In this document: piece by piece, positions 47,287 to 56,451 of the stretch
Layout of the letters: every line of letters begins with the position of its first letter
Numbering within the stretch: the stretch's first letter is position 1
From: Pseudomonas cichorii
Lineage (GTDB): Bacteria; Pseudomonadota; Gammaproteobacteria; Pseudomonadales; Pseudomonadaceae
Direction: 5' to 3'
DNA length: 64,000 nucleotides
Assembly (NCBI RefSeq): GCF_018343775.1
Contig: NZ_CP074349.1
Span: 5,788,501-5,852,500, forward strand
The notes under the pieces: generated by a model
What the model saw: only the letters and a program-made list of their open reading frames with translations
Told to the model about the DNA's origin: nothing
Database searches by the model: none
Translations under genes and position numbers: made by a program

Positions 47287-47599
47287 AGCGACTCAACGAT
47301 GTCCGTTCTGATGATTTGAAAGTCTTCCCTGCGCCCCGACAGCTTGCAGCCGCGCCTTGATAGCGGAGTAGACGCAGCCTGTGTCACTGCCGAAAAGTCG
47401 CGAGAGATTAGCATTGAGCGTTTGTCATCGCCCAGCGTTGTTGGCCGGTTGCGCGGGTATTACGCCTTTTCAGGAAGCTTCAGACAAACCTGAATGCACT
47501 TTCGTTGCAGGGAGGTACTCAACACATGGGTAGCCACAGTCTTGATGTAGGCGTTAGGCTGATATCGAATCGAATCTGAGAAACGGGGGATCTGACGAC
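47287..47599. other. Intergenic region between divergent genes
   Basis: Promoter region for both neighbours. A 17-codon frame at 47526 (MGSHSLDVGVRLISNRI) behind GGGAGG could be a leader peptide, but nothing else supports it. Confidence 0.35.
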
Positions 47600-48289
47600 A
47601 TGAGTGAACAGCAAGGTGAGCGAGGCCCGATCAAGGCCGTGATTTTCGACATGGATGGTTTGCTGCTGGACACCGAAGGGGTCTACACCGAGGTCACCCA
47701 TCTGATTGCCAGCCGTTATGGAAAAACCTTCGACTGGTCAATCAAGCAGCACACCATTGGCCGTGGCGCCCGTGACTTTTCAGGCTACGTTATCCAGGCG
47801 CTGGAACTGCCCATTTCCATTGACGAGTTTCTGGAAGTGCGCGAGCCCATGCTTGAAGAGCGCTTCCCTCTTGCTCCGGCAATGCCGGGGGCCGAGGCGC
47901 TGGTAAGGCATCTGGCGGCCAACAACATTCCCATCGCAGTCGGAACCAGCTCTTCGGTGCATTACTTCGAGGCCAAGACCACCTTGCACCGCGCCTGGTT
48001 CGAGCTGTTTGATACCGTCGTGACCGCCGATGACCCTGAAGTCGGCGCCGCCAAGCCTGCGCCGGATATTTTCCTGGTGGCAGCACGTCGCCTGGGCGTT
48101 TCGCCAGAGGATTGCCTGGTGTTCGAGGACTCGCCATTCGGCGTCACCGCCGCCAAGGCTGCGGGCATGTACGCCGTGGCAGTACCCGACTCGCACATGC
48201 CGGTCGAGCAGTACGAACATGCCGACCTGCTGCTGACCTCGCTGGAAGACTTCCCGCTTGAAGCATGGGGCCTGCCCAAGAAGGCCTGA
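47600..48289 (+). CDS. HAD-family phosphatase (HDHD1/beta-phosphoglucomutase-like)
   Basis: 229 residues. VIFDMDGLLLDTEGVY is motif I with DxD, VGTSSSVHYFEAK is motif II, and KPAPDIF with VFEDSPFGVTAAKAAGM are motifs III and IV. A helical cap at about 30-95 places it in the subclass of pseudouridine-5'-phosphatase and sugar phosphatases. Substrate unknown. GGGGG before the ATG. A hairpin lies just after the stop. Confidence 0.88.
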   Translation: MSEQQGERGPIKAVIFDMDGLLLDTEGVYTEVTHLIASRYGKTFDWSIKQHTIGRGARDFSGYVIQALELPISIDEFLEVREPMLEERFPLAPAMPGAEALVRHLAANNIPIAVGTSSSVHYFEAKTTLHRAWFELFDTVVTADDPEVGAAKPAPDIFLVAARRLGVSPEDCLVFEDSPFGVTAAKAAGMYAVAVPDSHMPVEQYEHADLLLTSLEDFPLEAWGLPKKA

Positions 48290-48295
48290 TGCAGC

Positions 48296-48321
48296 GTCTT
48301 CCTGCCGGTCGGCAGGAAGAC
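48296..48321. terminator. Hairpin after the HAD phosphatase gene
   Basis: GTCTTCCTGCC-GGTC-GGCAGGAAGAC is an 11-bp perfect stem 7 bp after the stop. No immediate T tract, so it may terminate only weakly. Confidence 0.5.
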
Positions 48322-48432
48322 ACTCAACTGTCTTTAGCCTGTCGCATTCTCATCGGGGCCTTTTCAACGCCCCCATAAACAAGCCAGTATGCTCTTCTGA
48401 TCCCGCTTTCAATGACATGGAGGATGTTGAGC

Positions 48433-49440
48433 ATGATTTACAGAACGCTTGGCCAGTCAGGCCTGAAGGTTTCCACACTGACACTCGGCTCCATGATGTT
48501 CGGCGAACAGACCGGCACCGAAGAATCCCTGCGCATCATCGATCAGGCATGGGATCAGGGCGTGAACTTCATCGATACTGCCGACGTTTACAATGGCGGG
48601 CGCTCCGAAGAGATCGTCGGTGAAGCCATTGCTTCGCGGCGCAGTGACTGGGTGCTGGCGACCAAGGTCGCGGTAGGCCCGAGCGATGGCATTCCCAACC
48701 GTGCCGGCCTGAATCGCAAACACATCTTCAATGCCATTGAAAACAGCCTGCAGCGGCTGGATACCGACTATGTGGATATCTATTACCTGCACAAAGAGGA
48801 TCACGACACGCCGCTGGAAGTCACGGTGTCGGCCATTGGCGACCTGATCCGCCAGGGCAAGATCCGCTATTGGGGCCTGTCGAACTATCGCGGCTGGCGC
48901 ATCGCGGAAATCGTCAACGTCGCCCAGCGCCTGGGCGTGGACAAACCGGTCATCAGCCAGCCGCTCTACAACATCGTCAACCGCCAGGCCGAGATCGAGC
49001 AGATCACTGCCGCCGCGTTTCATGGCCTGGGTGTCGTGCCTTACAGCCCGCTGGCGCGTGGCGTGCTCAGCGGCAAGTACGCACCGGACGTCACGCCTGA
49101 CAGCAGCAGTCGTGCCGGGCGTCAGGACAAGCGTCTTCTGGAAACGGAATGGCGTGTGGAGTCTCTGCGCATCGCCCAGCAATTGCAGGCCTATGTGCAG
49201 GACAAAGGCGTCGGCCTTGTGGAGTTCGCGATTGCCTGGGTGCTCAACAACAAGGCCGTCACGTCGGCCATTGTCGGGCCGCGTACCGAGCAGCAGTGGG
49301 GACATTACACCAAAGCGCTGGACGTGAAGATCAGTGCCGAGGACGAAGCCTTCATCGACTCGCTGGTAATACCGGGCCACGCTTCGACTGCCGGCTTCAA
49401 TGATGTGCAGCATTTTGTTTCGGGGCGCCTGACACGCTGA
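48433..49440 (+). CDS. Aldo/keto reductase
   Basis: 335 residues of the (beta/alpha)8 NADPH-dependent family. The tetrad is visible: Asp and Tyr in FIDTADVYNGG, Lys in VLATKVAVG, and His in IYYLHKEDHD. GLSNYRGWRI and SPLARGVLSGKYAPD are AKR signatures. Substrate unknown; resembles YajO/Tas-like members. GGAGG 9 bases before the ATG at 48433 supports this start over earlier in-frame ATGs. Confidence 0.9.
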   Translation: MIYRTLGQSGLKVSTLTLGSMMFGEQTGTEESLRIIDQAWDQGVNFIDTADVYNGGRSEEIVGEAIASRRSDWVLATKVAVGPSDGIPNRAGLNRKHIFNAIENSLQRLDTDYVDIYYLHKEDHDTPLEVTVSAIGDLIRQGKIRYWGLSNYRGWRIAEIVNVAQRLGVDKPVISQPLYNIVNRQAEIEQITAAAFHGLGVVPYSPLARGVLSGKYAPDVTPDSSSRAGRQDKRLLETEWRVESLRIAQQLQAYVQDKGVGLVEFAIAWVLNNKAVTSAIVGPRTEQQWGHYTKALDVKISAEDEAFIDSLVIPGHASTAGFNDVQHFVSGRLTR

Positions 49441-49456
49441 GGCGCTCTGGGAACCT

Positions 49457-49491
49457 CATCGCGAGCAGGCCATCGGCAAATGCTCGCGATG
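49457..49491. repeat. 11-bp palindrome, REP-like or terminator
   Basis: CATCGCGAGCA and TGCTCGCGATG enclose a 13-nt loop, 16 bp after the reductase stop codon. TTCTC rather than a T run follows. Confidence 0.6.
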
Positions 49492-49666
49492 TTCTCAAAA
49501 AGCGTTTAAAAAGCCGCGTGTATATAAATGCTCATTCAACATGTTGCCGACAGGAGCGCTAAGATGCTCTGTAACTGCCGCGATGCGGCTTGTGCCGAAA
49601 CGCGAACAGACCCGGCTCTGCTTGTCGGCAACCATGAATCCAATACAGCCAGGTTGATGAAGAAGT

Positions 49667-50413
49667 ATGGCAATGCGCAAAACTGATAGAGAAGCCTTCT
49701 TGTGCTCGGTACTGGGGAACGAACAGCCGCCCGCGCACCTTGCAAGAGCTGTTATCGAGGAAAAACTGCGCAACGCTATCATCGATGGCAGCCTGCCGAG
49801 CGGCACAGCGCTGCGCCAACAGGAGTTGGCCACGCTTTTTGGTGTCAGCCGCATGCCGGTCCGCGAGGCCTTGCGCCAACTCGAAGCCCAGTCACTGTTG
49901 CGCGTCGAAACCCATAAAGGAGCTGTGGTCGCCCCGCTGATCACAGAAGATGCCGTGGACGCCTACGGCCTGCGTATCCTGCTGGAATCCCAAGCCCTGC
50001 GCCTGTCCATTCCGTTACTGGATGCAGAAGACCTGGCCACGGCACGGCGCTGCATCGAGGCCCTTGAGGTTGAAACCGACTACTCGAAGATGGGCACTCT
50101 CAACCGCCTGTTTCACATGGCGCTTTACGCCAAGACCCCCAACAAGCGCCTGATGCGTCTGGTTGAAGAAGGCCTGAACGAAGAGGAGCGCTTTCTGCGC
50201 TTCAACCTCTCCTCAATGGGCCTTGGCAAACTGTCCCAGGATGACCACTGGGAATTGCTGCGTCTTGCCGAAGAAAAGGCTGTTGAAGAGATCGTGGGTG
50301 CTCTGCAGAACCACCTTAACCGAGGTGTCAAAGCCATCACTCAATACCTGAACAGCAAAAAGGCCGAGCAGGAAAAAACACCGGTACGCCAACGCAAGAA
50401 AAGCATCGCCTGA
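49667..50413 (+). CDS. GntR/FadR-type transcription regulator
   Basis: 248 residues. Winged HTH at about 27-90 (AIIDGSLPSGTALRQQELAT then LFGVSRMPVREALRQLEAQS) and a helical FCD effector domain at about 100-225 with metal-ligand-like residues (NRLFHMALY, DDHWELLRLA). The target genes are unknown: it reads away from the aldo/keto reductase and towards the mgo operon 790 bp downstream. A basic tail (RQRKKSIA) ends the protein. ATG at 49673 is an alternative start. Confidence 0.9.
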   Translation: MAMRKTDREAFLCSVLGNEQPPAHLARAVIEEKLRNAIIDGSLPSGTALRQQELATLFGVSRMPVREALRQLEAQSLLRVETHKGAVVAPLITEDAVDAYGLRILLESQALRLSIPLLDAEDLATARRCIEALEVETDYSKMGTLNRLFHMALYAKTPNKRLMRLVEEGLNEEERFLRFNLSSMGLGKLSQDDHWELLRLAEEKAVEEIVGALQNHLNRGVKAITQYLNSKKAEQEKTPVRQRKKSIA

Positions 50414-50823
50414 ATCAATCGCGGTTGATCGTCTGACCCGCGCGGCCTGACGCTTCCCCTTCCCCCTCACGCTGCCACTCGTGCGCTGCGAGCTATCTGC
50501 TCGCGGGCAGCGCTTTTATGTCTGTTTTCCTGAACCATCGGGTTGGTCTGTCTCAGGAATAAGGCAAACTCGGTCGTGACCAAGGCGTGACCCTACCGGA
50601 GGGTTGCTCTCTGATCACTCTTGAACTGCCCGTCAGGTGCAGGGCAGCGATCTGTTCCTTTGAACGTACTGAGAAAGGAGTTCCTGCAAGGGCAACAAGG
50701 CATTGGAAGTCGTTTCCGATCGTGCCCGCCAAAAACACAAAACCTGGATTGTTTTGCATAACAGCAACGCTGAGCGAGGCATTCGTTCATTATTTATAAT
50801 TTTGGTGCTTATCCACCGAAAGG
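50414..50823. other. Non-coding stretch after the GntR gene
   Basis: No convincing gene. A 70-codon frame at 50587 lacks family resemblance. GC content falls sharply after 50790, entering the mgo promoter zone. Confidence 0.5.
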
Positions 50824-50879
50824 GTTGCTTACATCCCTATAAAACTTACCGAGAGAGTTTTATATAGCAACTTACATCC
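50824..50879. promoter_or_regulatory. Nested dyad and direct repeat upstream of the mgo operon
   Basis: TATAAAACT (50838-50846) and AGTTTTATA (50856-50864) are exact complements, flanked by GTTGC (50824-50828) and GCAAC (50867-50871). CTTACATCC occurs twice, at 50828-50836 and 50871-50879, 43 bp apart (four helical turns). About 320 bp separate it from mgoB. It looks like an operator; the regulator is unknown. Confidence 0.5.
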
Positions 50880-51201
50880 TCGAAAAACAGCAACTAAAAT
50901 AATGTTAAAAAATAATTGCGCATTACATTACAAGTGCTTTAACTTTTATTTGCAGCCCGTATCAATGGCCGGCACCCCCAGGCTGTCCGGCCATGCCCGC
51001 ACAGGCTGCTGCTTATAGCACCATAGTTCTGCAAAGGACCTTGCAACGAAACACCTGACGTTAACGGTTACTGATCGTTTCAACTAACAGGCTCTCGCTT
51101 GCCTGTTATTCAGGTCCGCTGCCGACTGCTCGAAAACGAAAACTGTAACTCGGCCACACGTTACAGACAAAACTTGTATTTAAGACTACCGGGATATCGC
51201 C

Positions 51202-51978
51202 ATGCCTTGTCAGAAAACGCTACTAGACCTCAAGAAAATTGAACTTAGCCAACACCCCATCTTTGCTGAAATCAATTCACTGGAAGTGCTTAAACGTTTT
51301 ATGGAAACCCATGTATTCGCCGTCTGGGACTTCATGTCACTGACCAAGCGGCTACAGCAGGAACTGACCTGCACCCAATTGCCCTGGTTGCCGCCTCGGG
51401 ATGCATCGGCCGCCAGGCTGATCAACGAAATCGTGCTCGGGGAAGAATCCGATGACAAGCTGAGCCACGGCCACTACAGCCACTTCGAGCTGTACCTGGA
51501 TGCAATGCGCGAGATTGGCGCCAGCACCTTGCAGATAGAACGTTTCGTCGAGCTTCAGAAACAGGGCGTGCATTACGCCACGGCATTGCAGCGCGTCAAT
51601 GCGGGCCAGGCGGCAACGGTGTTCGTGACCCACACGCTCAATACCGCGCTGCATGCACCGGCCCATAGCGTGGCAGCAGCTTTCCTGCATGGTCGCGAAA
51701 GCGTTATCCCGATGATGTTCCAGAGCATCCTCGATGAATGGGGCATCACCGTCGATCAGGCACCGACCTTTCGCTACTACCTGGAGCGCCACATCGAAGT
51801 CGACTCCGAAGACCACGGCCCGGCGGCCGAGCAGTTGCTGGCCAGGCTAGTCAACGGTGACGAGCAGCGCCAGCGCGAGGTGTATCAGGCCGCCATCGCC
51901 GCCGTGGATAGCCGGGTCGAGCTGTGGGACACGCTGCGCATGAGCATGCGCTCGCCATTGATGCAAGCCAGCGCCTGA
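51202..51978 (+). CDS. mgoB: MgoB/PvfA-like DUF3050 haem-oxygenase-fold protein
   Basis: 258 residues. Helical, with [56 protein letters not shown] and [20 protein letters not shown]; the conserved His/Glu/Asp residues fit a haem-oxygenase-like diiron fold of the DUF3050 family. First gene of an operon whose later genes match mgoC, mgoA and mgoD. In P. syringae this operon makes the diazeniumdiolate signal leudiazen. The exact chemical step of MgoB is from literature context, not readable from sequence. Confidence 0.88.
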   Translation: MPCQKTLLDLKKIELSQHPIFAEINSLEVLKRFMETHVFAVWDFMSLTKRLQQELTCTQLPWLPPRDASAARLINEIVLGEESDDKLSHGHYSHFELYLDAMREIGASTLQIERFVELQKQGVHYATALQRVNAGQAATVFVTHTLNTALHAPAHSVAAAFLHGRESVIPMMFQSILDEWGITVDQAPTFRYYLERHIEVDSEDHGPAAEQLLARLVNGDEQRQREVYQAAIAAVDSRVELWDTLRMSMRSPLMQASA

Positions 51979-52013
51979 CCTCGCGCCGCAAGCCCCTCTA
52001 CAAGGAAGCCATC

Positions 52014-52961
52014 ATGAAAGCAGAAGACTACAGCTCGTTCATTGATGCCTGGGAAGGTCGCGCCACCATTCGCACTCGCCCACGCCGGATCGTCGAAAAC
52101 GATGAAAAACTGATCTATCCCCTGAGTCGCCAGCCACTGGTGCTGAGCGAAACCTTCACCCGTGAGTGTCCGCACCTGCGCGATTACGCGCTGGTGCAAA
52201 GCCTCTACAAGTTCATCAACGATGTCGTGATCTTTGAAACCGAGATCGTCGACAAGACCGCGCGCAGTATCGCCAAGAACAACTTCGCGATCCGTTTTCC
52301 TTTCGCGTGCCGCTACGACGCCATGACCGTGGTCGTCGATGAGGATTACCACGCTCTGGTGGCGATGGACTTCATGCAGCAGACCATCGCTCTGACCGGG
52401 ATCGAACCGATTCGCCTGCCCGATGAAATCGAGCTGAGCCGCGCCATTCCTGCCGCCCTGGCCCTGGCGCCGGAACATCTGCGCAGCGCCGTGGAACTGA
52501 TCTGCGTAGCCATTGCGGAAAACACCGTGACCAACGATGTGGCAGCCTTCGCCAAGGACGACTCGGTCAAGCAGTCGGTCAAGGGGCTGATGGCCGATCA
52601 CCTGCTGGACGAGGGGCGCCATTCCGGGTTCTGGGCGCGGCTGGTGCGTATCTACTGGAACACCGCCCCCGAAGCGGATCGAGAGTGCATCGCGCGCATC
52701 ATGCCGGTGTTCATTGCTCAATATCTGACCAATGACATCCAGCACGGCTTCGATTTCATCCTGATCGACAACCTGCAGGTCGCACCGTCCGTGAAGCAGG
52801 CGCTCAAGGATGAAACCATGGCCGTGAGCTTTCCCATCAATCGCCATCATCCTCTGATCGGCAATATCGTGCGCTTCTTCAAGACCAGCTCGATGCTTGA
52901 AGCGCCTTGCGTGCAGCGGGCACTGGCCGACTACTTGCCAGCCCAGGGAATCCTCCAATGA
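52014..52961 (+). CDS. mgoC: MgoC/PvfB-like diiron N-oxygenase (AurF family)
   Basis: 315 residues. Iron-ligand motifs of AurF-type N-oxygenases are present: Glu in VIFETEIVDK, EDYHALVAMDF and LLDEGRHSGFW. AurF oxidises an aryl amine to a nitro compound; in the mgo/pvf pathway the homologue oxidises nitrogen to form the N-N(OH) pharmacophore. AAGGAAG 6 bases before the ATG at 52014 sets the start. The stop overlaps mgoA (ATGA). Confidence 0.92.
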   Translation: MKAEDYSSFIDAWEGRATIRTRPRRIVENDEKLIYPLSRQPLVLSETFTRECPHLRDYALVQSLYKFINDVVIFETEIVDKTARSIAKNNFAIRFPFACRYDAMTVVVDEDYHALVAMDFMQQTIALTGIEPIRLPDEIELSRAIPAALALAPEHLRSAVELICVAIAENTVTNDVAAFAKDDSVKQSVKGLMADHLLDEGRHSGFWARLVRIYWNTAPEADRECIARIMPVFIAQYLTNDIQHGFDFILIDNLQVAPSVKQALKDETMAVSFPINRHHPLIGNIVRFFKTSSMLEAPCVQRALADYLPAQGILQ

Positions 52962-55900
52962 AACGCCTGGAGATCGTGCTCATTGGTCAGAGCCTGACCC
53001 TGAGCGAACTGCACACAGAATTGCTCGCGCACGGACACTCGGTGCATCACTTGAGCGATCAGGACGGACTGCAGGCGAACGCTGTCGATAACGCCTCGAT
53101 CCTGGTCGAGGATGGCAGTCTGGAGCTGAGCGGTGAACGACTCAAGGCATTCGGCAGCGCCGATCACCTGAGCCTGCGGGTCGGCTTGAGCCCGAATGTG
53201 CTGGAAGGTCTGCCACGTCTGGAGTTGCTGTGCTGGCACGGCTCCACAACGGCTCAGCATCTGATCGTCCGTGAATGGCTGCCCGTTCAGGAGTCGGGCA
53301 ACGGCCGCATGTTGCGTGATGCGGCCATCGCGGAGTTTGTCGATCAGGCAGCGCTGCTGATCAGTCGCCTGTCCAGGGACGAGAAGTATTTCAGCACTCT
53401 GGCAACCACCGCTCCCGCACAAAGCGAATGGCAGCAAGGCCTGCAGGCCATAGACCATCAGTTGTTCAGGCATCGTCTGAATCAGACTGACCAGCCGCAT
53501 CTGCTGGCACTGGCGAATACGTCGCTGGTGGAACGGCTGGAGCAAAGTTTTCAGACTTTCGCGGAGCGTTCGGCGCTGTCGATTGCCGGCCAGGTACTCA
53601 GCTATCGCGAGTTGTACGCGCAGGCTGTCGCCATCCAGCGCCATTTGTGGCCGCTGATCGAAGCCCGGCAGCACGAAAGTACGCCGGTAGTCATCGGCAT
53701 CTGCCTGCCCAAGTCGGTTGCGCTGTATGCAGGCATTCTGGCGATTCTCGGCAGTGGTGCAGTCTATCTGCCGCTGGATCCGAGTCAGCCTATCCAGCGC
53801 CAGCAATACATTCTGGAAAACTCGGGCGCCCTGCTGTTGTTGCATGACGGCTCGCATCCCTTGGCCAAAGCCGAGTTTCCTGCGCTGGATATCAGCTCGA
53901 TCCAGGCAACAGAGCTGGATCAGCCACTGACTCGTCTGCGACCTGACAGAGACTCGCCATGCATGGCGCTCTACACATCGGGCACCACCGGCCATCCAAA
54001 AGGCGTGCTACTCAGCCAGCGCAACCTCAGCCATTTCACCGCCTGGTATGCGGAGTACGTCAGCCTGTCGGAGCACAGCCGGGTCTTGCAGTTCTCGACA
54101 CTGAGCTTCGACTCGTCTGTCATTGATATCTTCCCGACCTGGCTCAGCGGTGCGGAACTGGTGATCCCGGACGACGATCAACGCCGCGATCCCCTGCGAC
54201 TGGTCAGCCTCCTGAAAGACGGCATCAGCCATGCGTTTCTGCCGCCGGCATTGTTGAGCATCCTGCCGCTGGACGAGCCGCTGGGCCTTGAGCATGTGAT
54301 GACCGGCGGCGATGTCTGCGAGCCCTATGTCATCGAGCACCTGACCCGACAGTGCCACTTTCATAACCTCTATGGCCCGACTGAAGCCACAGTGCTGGTC
54401 ACCGCCGGGCAGTTCAAGCCCGGCAGCAGTAACCGCAATCTGGGACGCCCCATCGCCAACAGCCAGGTCTGGATTCTGGATGAGCAGTTGCAGCCGGTAG
54501 CGGAAGAAACTCAGGGTGAGTTGTACATCGCGGGCCCCGGCGTGTGTCTGGGCTACCTGAACAATCCCGAGCTGACGGCCGAACGCTATGTGACGCTGAC
54601 CTTGCCGGATGGACAGCAATTGCGCGCTTACCGAACCGGGGACATCGGCAAGTGGATTCCTGACGGCATCGAGCTGGCCGGACGTCGTGACAATCAAGTG
54701 AAGATCCGTGGGTTCAGGGTCGAGCCGGAAGAAATCGAACACTGCCTGCGCAGCAGCCAGTTGTATCGTCAGGTTGCCGTGGTCGTGGATACCCAACGCC
54801 GCATTCTGGCGTTTGCCGCTCAGCCACATGAAGCTGAAGAAGTCGCCTTGCAGGCATTGAAAGCCCATGTGCAGCGCCTGCTGCCCGACTACATGCATCC
54901 CGGCGCCTATACGGTTCTGGCAAACATGCCATTCGCCAGTAACGGCAAGATCGACCGCAAGGCCTTGCTGGAAATACCGGTGAGTTTCGCTGACCAGCAA
55001 CCCCGTCGCTTGCCGGAAACAGAGCAGGAGCAAAAGCTTCTTGAGCTGTGGGCCGAACTTCTCGAGCTGCCCATCGGGGACATCTCCACTGACGAAAGCT
55101 TCTTCAATCTCGGTGGCCATTCGATCCTGCTGTCGCGCATGTTGCTGGGGATTCGCGAACGGTTCGGGCGCAGCATTCCCATCAACCGCTTTATCGAAGC
55201 TCCTACCGTGCTGACACTGGCCAGCCTCATCGAAAGCGAAGGCGTCTCAAGCTATACCGTCAGCCCGCAAGCGCTGCTGGACGCCAATGCCGAGCTGGAA
55301 ATACCAGTGCTGCCGATCAGCCAGTTGGGCGATGTTCACAAAGTCATCGTGACCGGCGCCAATGGCTTCCTCGGCGTGCATATCGTCGAAGCGCTGCTGG
55401 CCTGGGGAGCAACCGAAGTTGCCTGTCTGGTGCGCGAAGGCGCGGGACAAAGCGCCCACGAACGCTTCGTTCAGTCGCTGCGGGAAAACCGCCTGGAGCA
55501 TCTGGACCTGAGTCGGGTGACGGTCTATCCCGCCGACGTAACCCAGCCGCAGCTTGGTTTGAACGATGAGGTATATGAGCGACTGGACCGGGACTTCGGT
55601 GCGTTGGTGCATAACGCGGCCAATGTGAACCATGTTCAGGATTACGAAACCCTTATCCGCGACAACGTGGCACCGGTCTATGAATGCCTGCGTCTGTGCG
55701 AGGGGCGCAGCAAGAAGATCTTCAACTTTGTTTCCACGCTATCGGCATCCAGCGCCGTGGATGCAGCCGGCAGCGTGCTGGAGCAACCGGCCGCCGCCAC
55801 ACCGCCGATCTACATCAAGAACGGCTACAACCTGTCCAAGTGGGTCGCCGAGCGCGTGCTGCAGCGGGCCAGGGATCAAGGTGTGTGGGTGAACATCTAT

Positions 55901-56413
55901 CGCCCCGGCAACATCGCCTTCAACAGCGTCACCGGCGTGTGCCAGCCACAGAAGAACCGCTTGATGCTGATGCTCAAGGGCTCGCTGCAACTGGGCAAGG
56001 TCCCGGAGTTCGCCATGAACTTCGATCTGATGCCGGTGGATTTCCTCGCCCGTTTCATCGGCTTCCATGCCAGCCGCTATCAGGCCAACCGTGCGGTATT
56101 CAACCTGCACAACCCCGAACCCTTGAGCTGGAACAGCTACGTGGATGCATTCCGCGAGGCCGGGCGTGAGTTCGAGATGGTCAGCGTGGCGCACTGGCAG
56201 ACCCAGCTCAACCGAGTCGACAGCCAGAACGCGCTATTCGGCGTGCTGGGTTTCTATCTGGACGGTTTCGAGGAAGACATCGGCGACATCTCGATGATCG
56301 AGTACCAGAACGCTCTGGCCGGTATCCGGCACATGGGCGAGCAATACCCGCAGAAAACCCCGGCGCTGCTACGCAAGGGCTGCGACTACCTGAAAGAAAT
56401 CGACTTTATCTGA
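52958..56413 (+). CDS. mgoA: MgoA/PvfC-like NRPS with terminal thioester reductase
   Basis: 1151 residues, organised as an N-terminal region (1-185) without a recognised family, an adenylation domain (about 190-680; LYTSGTTGHPKGVLLS, FHNLYGPTEATVLVT, YRTGDIGKW and NGKIDRKALL), a carrier domain with the phosphopantetheine Ser near 719 (FFNLGGHSILLS), and a reductase domain (about 790-1130) with NAD(P)-binding VIVTGANGFLGVHIVEALL and Tyr-x-x-x-Lys in GYNLSKWVAERVL. There is no condensation domain, so one amino acid (leucine or valine in studied homologues) is activated and released reductively as an aldehyde or alcohol. Frame overlaps mgoC by 4 bp. Confidence 0.94.
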   Translation: MKRLEIVLIGQSLTLSELHTELLAHGHSVHHLSDQDGLQANAVDNASILVEDGSLELSGERLKAFGSADHLSLRVGLSPNVLEGLPRLELLCWHGSTTAQHLIVREWLPVQESGNGRMLRDAAIAEFVDQAALLISRLSRDEKYFSTLATTAPAQSEWQQGLQAIDHQLFRHRLNQTDQPHLLALANTSLVERLEQSFQTFAERSALSIAGQVLSYRELYAQAVAIQRHLWPLIEARQHESTPVVIGICLPKSVALYAGILAILGSGAVYLPLDPSQPIQRQQYILENSGALLLLHDGSHPLAKAEFPALDISSIQATELDQPLTRLRPDRDSPCMALYTSGTTGHPKGVLLSQRNLSHFTAWYAEYVSLSEHSRVLQFSTLSFDSSVIDIFPTWLSGAELVIPDDDQRRDPLRLVSLLKDGISHAFLPPALLSILPLDEPLGLEHVMTGGDVCEPYVIEHLTRQCHFHNLYGPTEATVLVTAGQFKPGSSNRNLGRPIANSQVWILDEQLQPVAEETQGELYIAGPGVCLGYLNNPELTAERYVTLTLPDGQQLRAYRTGDIGKWIPDGIELAGRRDNQVKIRGFRVEPEEIEHCLRSSQLYRQVAVVVDTQRRILAFAAQPHEAEEVALQALKAHVQRLLPDYMHPGAYTVLANMPFASNGKIDRKALLEIPVSFADQQPRRLPETEQEQKLLELWAELLELPIGDISTDESFFNLGGHSILLSRMLLGIRERFGRSIPINRFIEAPTVLTLASLIESEGVSSYTVSPQALLDANAELEIPVLPISQLGDVHKVIVTGANGFLGVHIVEALLAWGATEVACLVREGAGQSAHERFVQSLRENRLEHLDLSRVTVYPADVTQPQLGLNDEVYERLDRDFGALVHNAANVNHVQDYETLIRDNVAPVYECLRLCEGRSKKIFNFVSTLSASSAVDAAGSVLEQPAAATPPIYIKNGYNLSKWVAERVLQRARDQGVWVNIYRPGNIAFNSVTGVCQPQKNRLMLMLKGSLQLGKVPEFAMNFDLMPVDFLARFIGFHASRYQANRAVFNLHNPEPLSWNSYVDAFREAGREFEMVSVAHWQTQLNRVDSQNALFGVLGFYLDGFEEDIGDISMIEYQNALAGIRHMGEQYPQKTPALLRKGCDYLKEIDFI

Positions 56414-56451
56414 AGCATCCACAACCCAACGTGAAACACATGGAGAATCAC

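Noticed and set aside
50587..50799. 70-codon open frame upstream of the mgo operon
   Set aside because: A GGAGGG lies nearby but the composition is atypical, there is no family resemblance, and it runs into AT-rich promoter DNA.
54008..55120. 370-codon minus-strand frame over the mgo NRPS
   Set aside because: Antisense to the adenylation and carrier domains; composition is that of a shadow frame.
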